From assembly GCA_019096155.1 (NCBI GenBank), contig JAHCVI010000003.1, positions 1,488,001-1,552,000 on the forward strand: a stretch of DNA of 64,000 nt, in the 5' to 3' direction. The translations under genes and the position numbers were made by a program. Positions 1-11,364 of this stretch are shown piece after piece. The DNA is from Staphylotrichum longicolle. Taxonomy: Eukaryota > Ascomycota > Sordariomycetes > Sordariales > Chaetomiaceae. The first letter of the stretch is position 1; each line of letters starts with the position of its first letter. Under the pieces are notes generated by a model. The model did not search any database. It worked only from the letters and a program-made list of their open reading frames with translations, and was not told where the DNA came from.

Positions 1-118
1 TTTGTCCATCTTCTTCCCCGCCCCCCCCCTTCCCCCCCTTTTTAACTTTGTCTTCTCTTCCATCTTTCCTGTTTCTCCCCCCTCCTTTGCCAGACCTATC
101 ACTGACTGCGCGCTACAG

Positions 119-299
119 GCGCTGGCTCACGCATTCCATCTCGGATTACTACGGCCTCGACTCCAAGTCGGTCATGGTCGGCAACCCTGCGCGCCGCGTC
201 GTCTATGTCGGTGTCAAGCAGAACACGAAGCAGCCCGGCCCGCGGCACAAGCCGCCCAGTCGGCCTATGCTGCCGCCGCCGCTGTGGGAGATGTTTTGA
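119..299 (+). CDS. 3' terminal exon of an R3H-domain-like protein (5' part outside window)
   Basis: The exon appears to start after a good intron 3' end: a branch-like CTGAC near 104 and a TACAG acceptor ending at 118. It runs to TGA at 297-299. The translated part reads HSISDYYGLDSKSVMVGNP, followed by ARRVVYVGVK, then a basic, Pro-rich tail ending WEMF. A short helix followed by YYGLDS and a VGNPAR turn resembles the R3H nucleic-acid-binding motif of fungal R3H proteins. Only about 60 residues are visible, so family assignment rests on this similarity alone. The upstream C/T-rich stretch (20-90) looks like intron. A second possible acceptor ends at 93. Confidence 0.5.
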
Positions 300-1433
300 G
301 AGGTCTGAGGTGGTGCGACTCGGCATGTGACTGGAAGGTTGTCGTGGCAAAGTGAGAACGTTGAAGACGAGAAAAGTCGTGCATTGCGCATCTAGATTGA
401 GGCATGTTAGACGCATTCTTTTTCTCGTGAGACGTACATGGTAGATATCTGCACCGTGTGCTCAAGAAGTTGGCTGCCTTTTGATCCCTTTCCAGGAAGT
501 CATCAAGAGAAGCAGAACGATCACCTAAACTCTCTACTTCCTGGTCAACCCTAACCACGCCAAATCAAGGCGCCTCGTTGGACTGGCGGTGCAACACTGT
601 CTGCGGACGCTAAAGCGGAAACACTTCTAGCAGCGATTCCTTGCGGTATTGAGGGGTCGCAGAAGGACAAGATGGTGATAAACTATGCCAACTTCTACCC
701 CCATTGCAGCAAGCATCCCAAGACGGACCGCTCCTGCTCTCTCGTCCTTCCATTTCCTTTGCGTCTTACCGTTCTCCCAGTCGATCCAGCTGATGTCTAG
801 CCCGTCTGCATGGGTCCCACCAATGCCATCTCTCCCTCCCATCGTAAGCACAATCGGCCTGCTGATTCCCCTTCAAACCGAAGCACCACCTCCCCTTTTC
901 TTCTCTCCGTTTTTTGTTTCCTGTCCCGAACGAGGACGGGACATGTTTACAAGTTAAATGACAGGATAGGACGATCAGGACCCGCTTGTAAGCCGAGACG
1001 AGGGAACGATAATGCCGGCCCCCCGTGTGGGATCTGCTGAACACCCGAGCTGGCACAAGCGCCTGGGTAAAACGATGCTGTGTGAGTCGAAGGCCACAGC
1101 CGAAGACTTGTCAACTTATGGCCTGAGCAGTCGAATACAATCGACGCAACTTTTCAGGTGTAGAGGAAAACGACAAGACTCCTCGGTGCTCTGAGTTCGT
1201 GAGCAAGACTACGGTAAAAAAAAAAAAAAAAAATGAAATGAAATGAAAAGAAAAGAAAGAAGACTTCGCTTGTCTCGTTGTACTATTCACGGATCGAGAG
1301 CATTGGTGTAGCAGAGTTTCCATTTAGCTAACCAAAAAAAAAAAAATCATCTCAGATCATTCTTACAAATCCCTCAACCGGTTCCATCCGTGACAAACCC
1401 CCTTCACAAGAGCCATATCACATCATCATCACC
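300..1433. other. Intergenic region, no supported gene
   Basis: This is the 3' flank of the R3H-like gene and the 3' flank of the secreted-protein gene on the opposite strand. Short open frames on both strands have no recognisable domain and no conserved splice structure. An A-rich stretch at about 1215-1258 (a run of A followed by short AAATG/AAAAG units) and a shorter A run near 1335 are simple low-complexity sequence. Confidence 0.6.
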
Positions 1434-2964
1434 TTAAGCCGAGACACCAAGAGCCGAGTTAAACGCATCCGCAGCCGCCTGCCCCTTGGCCGCCTGAGCA
1501 GCCGAGGCAGCGCTCTGGCACGCCTGCACAGTCGCGGCGGCAGCCTTGCACGAGCTCTGCAGGCGCTGGCAGGTGAACTCGGCAATGATACGGATGGCCT
1601 GAGCGGAGCCGTGGTTGAAGTCGGCCTGGTTGACGTTTTGGAAGCTCGCCTCCTTGCGGCCGTCGAGGCCCACGGCGAACTGGATGGCCGGGTTACCGCA
1701 GTCACCAAAGTCGAGGCCGTTGGCCTGGCGGCGCGAGGCCGTGGTGCGGCGGGCCTTCTTCACGTTGGCGGCGGCGCGGCACTGGTCCTCCTGGGCGTCG
1801 CACTGCTGGGTGCCGCCGGCGAGCTGGCCCGCGTTGGCGGCGTTGGCGCAGGCGTTCTTCTGGATGGCGCACGAGCGCTGGATGGCGGCGCCGGCATTCT
1901 GGAAAGTCGCGCCGTTGACTGCGAAGGGGCGGTCTGCGCCAGCGGTGCTCTGGACCGGGGGCGGGGGGCCGCCGAGGGAGCCGGTGAAGGCCTGAACGTT
2001 GACAGTGCCGGTGGCAGCGTTGCCCGCGCCCGCAGCAGCGCCAGCACCGGCCGCAGCTCCAGCACCAGCCGCAGCGCCAGCACCGGCGGTCGCGTTGTTG
2101 GCGGGTTCGGCAACGACCTCGCATGCTAGTCAAGAGGTCAGTGATATTGCACTTGTTACAGAGAAGCCCGATCCCAACATACCGGCATCAGCACCGGCAT
2201 TAGCACCAGCATTAGCACCAGCACCGGCAGCAACGCCGGCCACGGCAGCCTGGATGTCAGCCTCGGTAACCGCCGGGGTAAGGAGGTTCAGGGTGACAAT
2301 GCAGCCGGCGGCATCGTTCTCATCGTTGCAAGTATTGCCGGCAGCAGTCGGGTCACCGAGCTAAACGGTATCAGCATCTCCAGCTTGTGTTCCAGGTATA
2401 CCTCTCAACACATGCCTGGCCAGGGGGGAAAGTGGCGCTCTGGAGCGCAAGAAGAGGGTCCGCGCCGATCGAAGCCAGAGACTTCGCAACCTCGAGCTCG
2501 ATAGCGCCGTTGCCGGAGGCCTCGGGCGAGGCAGGGTCCTGGTGCTGTTGGATATTGGCAATCTCAGGGTTGACGGCAGTCTGGTCGCAGAGGACGCTTG
2601 CCAGGCCAACCTTGAGGGTGTTACGCTCAAGGGCCCGGAACAGGATGGCGTTGACCTGGCCGTCGAGATCGCCAGCCGCCTTAGCGTTGGTGAAGGCCTG
2701 GTCGGCGACGATCTGCTGCAGGCAATCCAGGTTTTGGACCTCGGGGGCACCGTTGGCAGCAGCCGCGTTACCCAGGAGGGCGAAGACGGCGTCAACAATG
2801 TTGAGGGGGTTGTCGAGCTTCAAAGCGGTATTGGTGGCGCGGAGAATCGCCTCGTGCGAGTGCTCCTGGGGCACCTCACGCTTGGCCGTCTTGTGGGAGT
2901 AGATGGGGACCTCGCGGGCAGAAGCAATGCCCGCAAGGGCAACCAAAGCAGTTCCGTACTTCAT
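1434..2964 (-). CDS. Ala/Gly-rich secreted fungal protein with conserved C-terminal domain
   Basis: Three exons fit: 2964-2410, 2360-2183 and 2125-1434 (introns of 49 and 57 nt), giving 474 residues. The N-terminus MKYGTALVALAGIASA is a typical signal peptide, followed by a KR site that could be processed by a kexin-like protease. Exon 1 carries two blocks rich in A, N and D. Around exons 2/3 lies a run of A-G-A-N and A-G-A-A-A repeats. The C-terminus is the conserved part: a segment with DFGDCGNPAIQF, then VGLDGRKEASF and DFNHGSA, then an Ala-rich helix with two Cys. I recognise this pattern from widespread fungal secreted or cell-surface hypothetical proteins, but its function is unknown to me. 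The first intron needs a GTTGAG donor to keep frame; the alternative GTATAC donor does not. Confidence 0.8.
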
Positions 2965-5877
2965 GATGTTTAAGTTCGTAGCGATCGACGCGATGTAAAC
3001 AGTTGGAAAATGAGGCCCGGCCTGACGAAGAGAAGGATTAAACCAAAAGAGTGTGAAAGGAAAGCAAAAGTTCACAGAACCAGCAGAAAGAATGGAATGA
3101 AGATTGGAAGCGTGGGGAGAGAAGAAACACGAGACTGCTTCGTGGGATGGCCAGAACACTTATATGCTGGACGAGACATGTCCCATGCCCGGCGCACAAA
3201 GTTGAGCCAGGGCTGTAGGTGCCGTCTCATGATGCGCATGGATCCTGGGATCCTCAGCTCCTCGCTAGCGAGGCGAGTACCGGCGATCAGAACGCGCGGG
3301 AGGGACCAGAGCAAGGCTGACCATGTCGACGCAGGGGTGACTGAGCCGTTCCCCTGGAAGAGGGTGTCCGGCTTGACTGAGCTCCGGAACGAGATGGCCA
3401 TCAAGGGTTGTCCCAACATGCTCAGACGGGACAGGATGGACGTCAGGGGGGCTGCTCTTCGTGGGGTGCCCGGCGTGGCCGTGGGGCCTATCCCCTGTCT
3501 GGACGCATTGGTGAAGTAGGTCCCGCTCTGCTTGGTACCCCGTACCTGTTTGGAGAGGCGCCTGCTTTGACCTGTTGGTGAGACCGTCGGAGCAGGCCAG
3601 GGTGAACCGACCCAAGGATGAGATGACAGGGGATCATCAGTCCCTTGGCGACGCGGTAGACCTCTCTTGGAGCTCAGAACACCAGCTTGCTTGAGACTCG
3701 GAGGTGCACAATCGGGATCGTGACGACAATCCGTGCCGAACGCGGGCCCAACGGCGATGATGTTCTCTTACTCCAAGTTGGACTGGTGGTGCCTTCCAAA
3801 GAAAGATCTGCCAATTTCGAGATACAAGAGCGACTCGAACCTGCACAGCTGGTGCCTGGGATACCGAGTCAAACTGGGCAGCCACATCTGCGTGCGAGGC
3901 AGGAACAATGGCCGCCACAAGCATGCTGATTGGCGCCAACGGCCGTTGGCCCCGAGGCAAGCCCTGTCGTCCCGTGTGCAACGACAGCCTCCTTCCAGGT
4001 TGAGGCGGGAACACGATGGACGGTAAGCTCGTATCAGACGAGACATGGCACATGGTTCGTCTCACGTTCCATGGCCCTAGCGAGAGCCGCATGCAGTCGT
4101 GAGGGACGGGAGCGCTGCAAGCCTGCAAGCCAGTGGCTGGACCGGATGCTGCCGTGGATCTGGGGTTAGCAGGGGGCCTTGCCCCTGGTCCCTTGGCGCC
4201 TGCAGGAAACAGCCAACGTCACCGCTGCTGCACCGACACAAGCGAGAACCCCTTCCCTATCTGCAGCGCTGCAGATTTGCGTGGTTGTTTGTTAAGCGCA
4301 CCTTTGAGCCAACGCGCTCGGAGAATTCCTCAGACGCAACAGAAGCTCCCGCGTCACGTCAGATCTCGGCTTCCCCTTTCCAAGCGCCCTCTTCCCCAAT
4401 ACCCAAAGGCGATCGCAGTCCAGCCTGATCTGGAAACGCCATGACGGACCAAGACCGCTTGGACATCAGACGAAACGAGATGAGAGGACAGAAACGGGTT
4501 GACGGGCGAGTTGAGCCGATGATCGCGTTTACTTTTGCTGGGCTCCGCATCGATTCAAGATGCGATTTGATATTTGGCATCTATACGTACGGGCAGTTGC
4601 TGGATGGCGGTTGATCAGCAGTTGGTCAAGATGGATCTTCTTCTCGTGGGTGATGATTGCTTCGTGATGCCAATGCGCCATGCTCGTTTGCCATGCTCCC
4701 TCAGTTAGACACGAAACAGCCCTCTAGACAGCATCATGTCACGGCGTTAGCCTGCACCGATTTGTGCCTTGGGAGAATCTTGAGGGTATTCTTTGGTCAC
4801 CCATACCAAGCCATGACGAGCCCCAAACAACATCAACACAACCGCGCTCTCCCTTGGCCAAAGCCCTAAACAAGTAGCACCATTCTCCCGCTCAAAACAC
4901 ACGATTCCACTGTATGAACGCAAGATATGGCCTCACCGTATCTCTCCATCTGTCGACACTTTGCTTGGAGTTGCGGTCCGCATGCCGCCGCCAGCATGAA
5001 ACACCGCTCAGGGCATGACGCCGGCTCAACATGCCCCGATGCAAGCCCTCAGCGGGAGTGAGGCGCACGAACCCTGCATCGAGGCCAGTCACCAGACGTC
5101 ATCTCTACAAAAGACGGGTTTGATCGACACATAAAGTTGACTCCCAATCATCACCGCCACGGCTGGCATTGATGTGGGAGCGCATATTGAGTGCAATATA
5201 GTAGTGCCGGACCGTGAATCGTGAATGGGAGTCCCCAGGATCTCCGCCATGTTCATCCTCCTGGCTGGATTGTCCTCACTGATGCCCCCATCATTTGCCT
5301 CTCTTTGAGCTTGGCATCTTTGCTCTGATCCGAGTTCGACCTTGGAACCGAGGGCTCGACCCGAGTTTGAGAGTCGGATTATCCGGCAGTTGATGTCTTG
5401 GTTTCTCATGCTGTCTGGCTGCTGGGGTAATAGGCACCCCGTCAAACCTGGGTCTGGTGACTCGATCATAAGTCCATCACGCCAATCCCTCACCGCATCC
5501 TCTCGTTCCCTGGGTCGTCGGTGTGCGATAAGCATGCCCAAACCAAGGAAATAGCTCGCCCATGGATCCTTCATGTTGCACCGAGGGCGACGCGTTTGTT
5601 CACGATGCGCAGCCGGGACGTTTTCAGTGACTTGTCTTTTGTACAATCGGCATTGACCAACGAGCAAGGTCTAAGGGGAGGAAAGCTAGAGAGAAAGAAG
5701 AAAAATGCCCAAACTCAAGCAGCAGTCAGGCTTGCTCCGCGGTTTATGGTCTATAAGGGGGCGCTGCAACCGGAAACACTGCGTCGCTCTCTTTTGTTTC
5801 GCCCAAACCCCGTACTGTACTAATACACCGACCCTTCTCCATCTCTTTGTGTTCAACAAGGTTCCCAACTGTTTCCT
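2965..5877. other. Long intergenic region (about 2.9 kb), no supported gene
   Basis: The open frames here (up to about 190 codons, e.g. minus strand 5089-5667) have mixed composition, no signal peptide, no domain motif and no splice-consistent extensions. The part next to 2964 should hold the promoter of the secreted-protein gene. The rest may hold unannotated RNA or regulatory sequence that I cannot identify. Confidence 0.5.
3159..3164 (-). promoter_or_regulatory. Possible TATA box of the Ala/Gly-rich secreted-protein gene
   Basis: Read on the minus strand the bases are TATAAG within GCATATAAGTG, 195 bp upstream of the ATG at 2964. Highly expressed secreted-protein genes of filamentous fungi often have such a box. 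No other core promoter signal is evident. Confidence 0.35.
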
Positions 5878-6834
5878 TTAACCGACAACGAGCTTGCCGT
5901 CCTCGGAGAAGTCGTACTCGGGAATCTCAAGGTTCAGCGGCGCGGGTCCTTTCCTGATGCGGCCCGAGATGTCGTAGTGGGAGCCGTGGCAGGGGCAGAA
6001 CCAACCACCGAAGTCACCGGCCTCACCGATGGGCACGCAACCCAAGTGTGTGCAGACGCCTGGTTTCCGCGTGTTAGCCCGTTGTCACATTCCCTCCTTT
6101 TCCGGCAAGTAAGGCGGGCGAAGAAAACCTACCAAGCATGACAAGCCACTCGGGCTTCTTGACGCGCTGGTCGTCGGACTCGGGGTCTCTTAATGAGGCA
6201 ACATTGACCTGGTTGGCCTCGTCGATCTCGGCCGCCGTCCGGTGGCGGATGAAGACGGGCTTGCCTCTCCACTTGATAATGACCTGCAGTGCTGTCAGCC
6301 GACTGCCTCCCACACAATTGTTGAGGGAGGCAAAAATATCCTTACGTTCTTGCCCTCAGGAATGGCAGCGAGGTCGACCTCGACCTTGGCCATGGCCAGG
6401 ACATCGGCCGAAGCAGACATGTTGACAAGGAACTCTGTTGTTTTGGCACCCTCAAGTCAGCCCCGGTTCCGGTTCCGGTTCCCGCACCCCAATCCTCCAC
6501 GACCCCCCGACAACAACCCAATTGACTCCCCAACCCCATCCCATCCAACCCAGAAAAACTCACCCTGAATAGTCGACTTGGCTCCCGCGGCCGAGATCGC
6601 GCCGAGCGTGCCCACCATGAAGTAGGAAAACAGCGCATTGGTGTTGCCGGACCCCTTGGACATGTACTTGGAGAAGTCGGGCACCTTAGTGCTCTTGCCC
6701 TCGCCCTTGAAGGGGCTCTCAAAGCTGGACGAGGCGCCGGCAGCGAGGGCGGGGGTCGAGCTCATGGCGCGGACGGGCAGGCGGAGCGAGGCGGACCGCG
6801 CGAGGGCGCGCGTCATGGTCGAGAGGGGCGCCAT
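5878..6834 (-). CDS. fes-1: Rieske iron-sulfur subunit of mitochondrial cytochrome bc1 complex
   Basis: Four exons fit exactly: 6834-6564, 6434-6346, 6283-6133 and 6059-5878, giving 230 residues, the usual length. Residues 1-30 form a Ser/Arg/Ala-rich mitochondrial presequence. The single membrane anchor is near residues 65-90 (SYFMVGTLGAISAAGAKS). The 2Fe-2S ligands are all present: C173-T-H175-L-G-C178 and C192-P-C194-H195-G-S. The protein carries electrons from ubiquinol to cytochrome c1 in complex III of the inner membrane. The gene lies 3' of DDB1 on the same strand, with 519 bp between them that should contain its promoter. The symbol follows the Neurospora gene. Confidence 0.95.
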
Positions 6835-7353
6835 TGCTGCGAAGAAGACGGGGTGTGAGAAGAAATTGATTCGGATCGGTCGGCGAGGGGAGGGATTGGA
6901 CGCGCGAGTGAGATTGTCGTCGCTGCGATCCGCGCGGATGCGGGCGGGGAGGGAGAGGAGCGGCGAGGTTTGCGGTGTGGGTGGTTGTCGACGTCGGCCG
7001 AGTCCGTGGACTGAGGTTTTTCAGGAAAGGCGCTGTTTCTGGGCCGAGCACCGTTTCCACATTTCCCGGGCGTGGAGCTGGCCCGAGGGAAGCTGTGAAG
7101 GCCTGAGGCAGCAACTTTTCTGCAAATGCTCGGCTGCTGATTGGCCGACCGCCACTCCGGCTTCTCCCGTGGCCCTTGGCAGCTGGCCGTCATGTCGAGC
7201 CATTGTGTCACTGCCAGGATTGCCGTTGCCACGAGCACTCTGAACCTGACAAGTGTTTGCCCGTTCTTTCGTACAGAGACCCTCAGTCCCCAATTGCCCC
7301 CCAAAAATATCAATTGCCCCAGAAAACTCTATTCTGACTCCCAGGTATCCGTT

Positions 7354-10300
7354 TTAATGCATGCGCCGGAGCTCTTCGACCATGTTCCGCATGTCCTCGA
7401 CGGTCGGGCCAAGACCCTGGCAGATGGCTGCCTGAGTTGCCTCATCCACGTCCAAGAAGCGCTCCAGCAACTCGCCATCCAAGAACCGGAAGGGCCCATT
7501 CCCTTCCCGTTCTGCGTTTCTAAACGCCCTGTATGTCCTAAAGTCGATACCCCCCGCCGTCTTGATAGCATCGGCCAGCTTCGACTGGAACCGCATGAGT
7601 AGATCCTGGGCATGCGGTGCAACTGTTCCAAACATGTAAATGCCACCCTCGACCTGTAATTAAACGTCAGCAACCGTCCCGTTTCCTTCGTGCATAGGTA
7701 GCGTGACTTACCGTCCCCAAAAACGCCCTGGGCACAATCATCGCCCCGGGCGTCGTCTCAACCTCCACCCCGCGTATCCTGTTCACCATCTCGCCCAGGT
7801 TGATCTCGCTCGTGACATCCATCCTCCTCTTATCCTCCGCCGTCACCCCTTCGACGTTCCGCCTCAGCACCATCAAGTTCCCCTGCGCGTCCGCCTCCAG
7901 CCAGCTCTCGCCCTCGACATGCCCCACGGCCGTGGCCCACACACTGCCAAAGTGTCTCGCCCTCTCCACCAACCTCGGGCCTTTATCACCATCGGTGACA
8001 TATTCGACCAGCGAGACCGACTTCATCAGGTCCGCCACGGCGATCGTTTTGCCCCGCACATGGATCTCCGCCGGGTAGGTCGACGGCCGGTACGACGCGA
8101 GCCTGCTCAGCTCGCCCGTCGTGCTCGACGTCTCGTCGTACTGGCACACGACCACGGTCTTGGTCAGCCCGGCCACGATCTTGCCGTCGTCCATCACGCC
8201 CAGGCACCTGCACGCGCCCTTGAGCTCGTGGCTCAGCACCAGGTACGGATTCCGCTCCCCGTCCACGCCAAACACCAAGATCCGGCCCCGCGCGTCGGCG
8301 GCGGGGCCCGGGCCCAAGTCCGGATCGGGCAGGTAGCTCGTGCCGACGACGAAGCGCTCGGCCGGGTTGCCGTATGAGTCGCGCAGCTCGGCGCGCACCA
8401 CGCACTCGACCAGCTCGGTGTGCGAGGGCCCACCGAGCGGGAACGACTTGCCGACGCGGTCAAAGATGATCTCGTCGACGAGCTTGAACGACGACTGCAC
8501 CGTCTCCTCGCCGCCGGCGGCGAGGTCGCGCCGGATGCAGCCCAGGCCAAAGACCTTTTCCTTGGGCGAGTAGGCAATGCGGCGGACCATCTCGCCCATG
8601 GGCAGCGGCCGCTCGTGGGTGCGGCGTACGCGGTCGATCTGGGAGATCTTGAGCTGCGCGTCGGTGGCAAGGACGATGCAGTCCGGGAAGGCGGCCGTGT
8701 CGAAGGGGCAGATGTAGGTTGCTTCCTCGGCGGTGACGGCCGAGTAGACGATGCGGCCCTCGGAGCCGTAGATGAGGCTGGGGTGTTCAGTGGTGGCAAA
8801 GATGCTGTAGAGGTCGCCGTCGGGCTGGGGGAGGAGGTGGAAGCGCGCTTGACGCATGCCGAGGATGACGCGCTTCCGCCCTGAGAGGGCGAGGTCGGGG
8901 GAGATGTTGAAGGTGATGACGTTGCCGTCTTGCATGGCGACGAATAACGTAGGTCCGGAGACGTTGGGTGGGAGAATCTGGACCAGCGCGAGATCGCGTG
9001 GTATTGAGGCGTCATCCTTGGATGTGCGCAGCGACTCGCCGTGGATGGGTTCTAGCGTGTTCAGGTCGATGATGGAGACGGTCCCAGATGACCAGAAGCC
9101 GACCACGGCGACGTCTTCGAGCTGCGGTGGGACATGGATGCATGCAATTTGGTCCTGTTCGCTGATGTCCTTGCTCTGGACAACTCTTAGATCATCAGAT
9201 CGCAAGGACACGAGCTCTGTGCCGTCCACAGACAACAAGAGTGAGTGCGGGTTTGCTGACGCGCTTACGATCCCGCTTTCCCCGGGCGGCGTCCACGATG
9301 CTATCGTGACGCCGCTCTCGGGGTCGAGGACGGTGGCAGCGGCGGTGGTAACCTGGAGAATCTGTCCATTCGGGAGATTCATGGCTAACAGTGTCTGGTG
9401 ATTGAACGCCATCCCCGAAAAAGATTCTACCTCTTCAACTTCGCCTTGCGGGTCAAACCGAAATACCCTCGTCTCGGTCAAGAAGGACACAGCCAGTGTA
9501 TCAACCTTTGGAGACCCGTAAGACTGGAGGGAGAAGAGCCCACGACAGTGCTCCAGGTCGGCGAGGATGCCAACGTCTTCGAGCCCAACGCCGCTTCGTA
9601 CACTCCTGAGCGTCCCGTCCTTGTGCACGCCGCTGCACGTGACGATCCGGGCCTGGCCAGAGGAGTATTCGTTCCCCAGTTGGCCCTCGTCCCCTCTATT
9701 GCCCATATCCATGATCGTAAAGTCCAGAATCGGGCCGATGTTTGAGATGGTCTGGACAAGCTGTACGTATTGCGTGGCATCCTCATTCAAGAGATCGAGT
9801 CGGTATAGCTGGCTGTCGCCGTAGTGTGAGGCCACAAACAGCAACTCGTTCCCGAGATACACCAGGTTGCTTGCGCGCGACGTCTTTGCGATGTAACTCA
9901 CGTCCATGCCCGTCACCACAACGCCGTCCGTGTTCAGGGTCAGAAGATGTAGGTTCCCATAGTCGTCGGCGAGAAAATAGTGTTTGACGTTGTACTCGGC
10001 CCACGCCACGAAAATGGATGCCTCCTTCAGAGCGGATTCCACCCTCGCCTTTGTGACTTCGTCGATGTAGAGCAGCCGCGTTTCGCCCACCACTATCAAC
10101 CCTCCGATGTGTGCTTTCGCCGACTCGACATTTCGTACATTGTGCCGCTTGACCTTTTCCTGCTCCTTGCGCACCGGTATCAGCATGGATGCGCTCGAGT
10201 CTGGTATCTCGTCGTCGATGTCCCTGTCCTTGTCGGGTCTGAACTGCGAGGCGGCCGTGTTCCGATCGTCGGTTGTCAGCGGGTAGGTGGCTAGTTTCGC

Positions 10301-10955
10301 GTCGCCCGAGTCGGCCCGGCTTTGGTAGAGGAAGGCAATCTTTGGCTGCCCCGTTTCGGTGTAGAGGAAGGTGCTCGCCCTGATGAAGAGCTCCGACAGT
10401 CGCACCTGATCCATCCACTCAAGCACCATGGCGTTGTTTTTTCGGTTGCCGAGGCGCAGCATTGTGAGGACGCCCTCCCACAAGTGCATGGCTAGATATC
10501 TCCCTGTCGGGTCGACCAAGCATCGGTCCTGACTCTGTGAATCTCGCATGTGGCGCTCGCCGGGGTCTTTGAACGGGTCTATCGTGTCAAGTTGTTCCGT
10601 CTGCGGGTTCCATGCCAGTGTGAAGTACTCGAAGCGGTCGGTGCCAATGAATAGGAGGTCGATATTCGTGTCCTTCGGCCGGAGCTTCTGCAGGATCGAA
10701 ATGGTGCCGTTGACAGCCTTGGAGTATGCGAGGGCGAGCATGCCATCGGAGAGCCGCCATATCTCTAGCCGGTTGGCCTTTCTTTAGCCGTTTGTCACTT
10801 GTCAGCTCCATGTGGTTCCTGAGACTCGCGGCAAAGACAGGAACGGGCATGAGTCCTTACGCAAGTACCAAGCTCGCCTCCTCCTCGTCGAGGAGGTTGC
10901 AGCGCAGGGCATGCCGCACGCTGCTGGGTTTGTGGATTGGGGCTATATAGGCCAT
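7354..10955 (-). CDS. ddb1: UV-damaged DNA-binding protein 1 homologue (DDB1, CPSF-A family)
   Basis: Three exons: 10955-10861, 10781-7712 and 7653-7354, giving 1154 residues, the expected DDB1 size. The N-terminus MAYIAPIHKPSSV is typical, followed by ANRLEIW and the MMS1_N-type beta-propeller region (about residues 90-600). The C-terminal CPSF_A region (about 800-1110) includes AYIVTD-like VEYVTDG strands and the segment FLGTV-EGGIYMFG across the last intron. The C-terminus (RFLDVDEATQ, then VEDMRNMVEELRRMH) matches the family's helical end. DDB1 is the adaptor of CUL4 E3 ligases; in Neurospora it serves the complex that directs DIM-5 histone H3K9 methylation as well as repair and replication control. 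Start and phases are well supported. Confidence 0.95.
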
Positions 10956-11364
10956 TGCGACGGAGAATGGCGACGGCGGTTGGGATTTGGCGCTTGGGGA
11001 CAATGGTCGTCACATCCGTCGAGTCCGGGGCTCACGGAGCGCCCTTGGGGTGGTGGAGGTCGATGGCAGAGGTGCCGGAGATAAGATAGAGCTCCAGCGC
11101 CGTTGAATCCGCACCCCGCGATCGCGTTGCTGGTGCGCGTTGGCCAATCAACGGTCAGGGACCTTTAATTGAGTGGGCATTTGGGAACTTGAGCTGCTCC
11201 CTTCCTCAACCTCCCCGCTTGCAACAGCAGCAGCACCATGCAATGAGTACGGATACCTTAGCTCTCAACGGAATCAACGGAATGCTTGGATCACAAAATG
11301 TTTCTGTTTTTGCTCGTACAGCAGCTTGTTTACTTATTTACTTTGCAGACTGTGCACCTCAGTT
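10956..11364. other. Intergenic, DDB1 promoter and ACS-like 3' flank
   Basis: A 409 bp interval between the DDB1 start and the stop of the ACC-synthase-like gene on the same strand. No coding signal is visible. Core promoter elements for DDB1 are not obvious, as expected for a housekeeping gene. Confidence 0.6.

Noticed and set aside
1215..1258. A-run as the tail of a retroposed element
   Set aside because: No target-site duplication and no reverse-transcriptase or SINE-like sequence precedes it; simple low-complexity DNA.
5089..5667. Minus-strand open frame of 192 codons
   Set aside because: No domain, no signal peptide and mixed composition; nothing supports translation.
7703..8377. Plus-strand open frame of 224 codons opposite DDB1
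   Set aside because: It is the mirror of a GC-rich coding strand; composition is rich in Arg, His and Pro and no domain is present.
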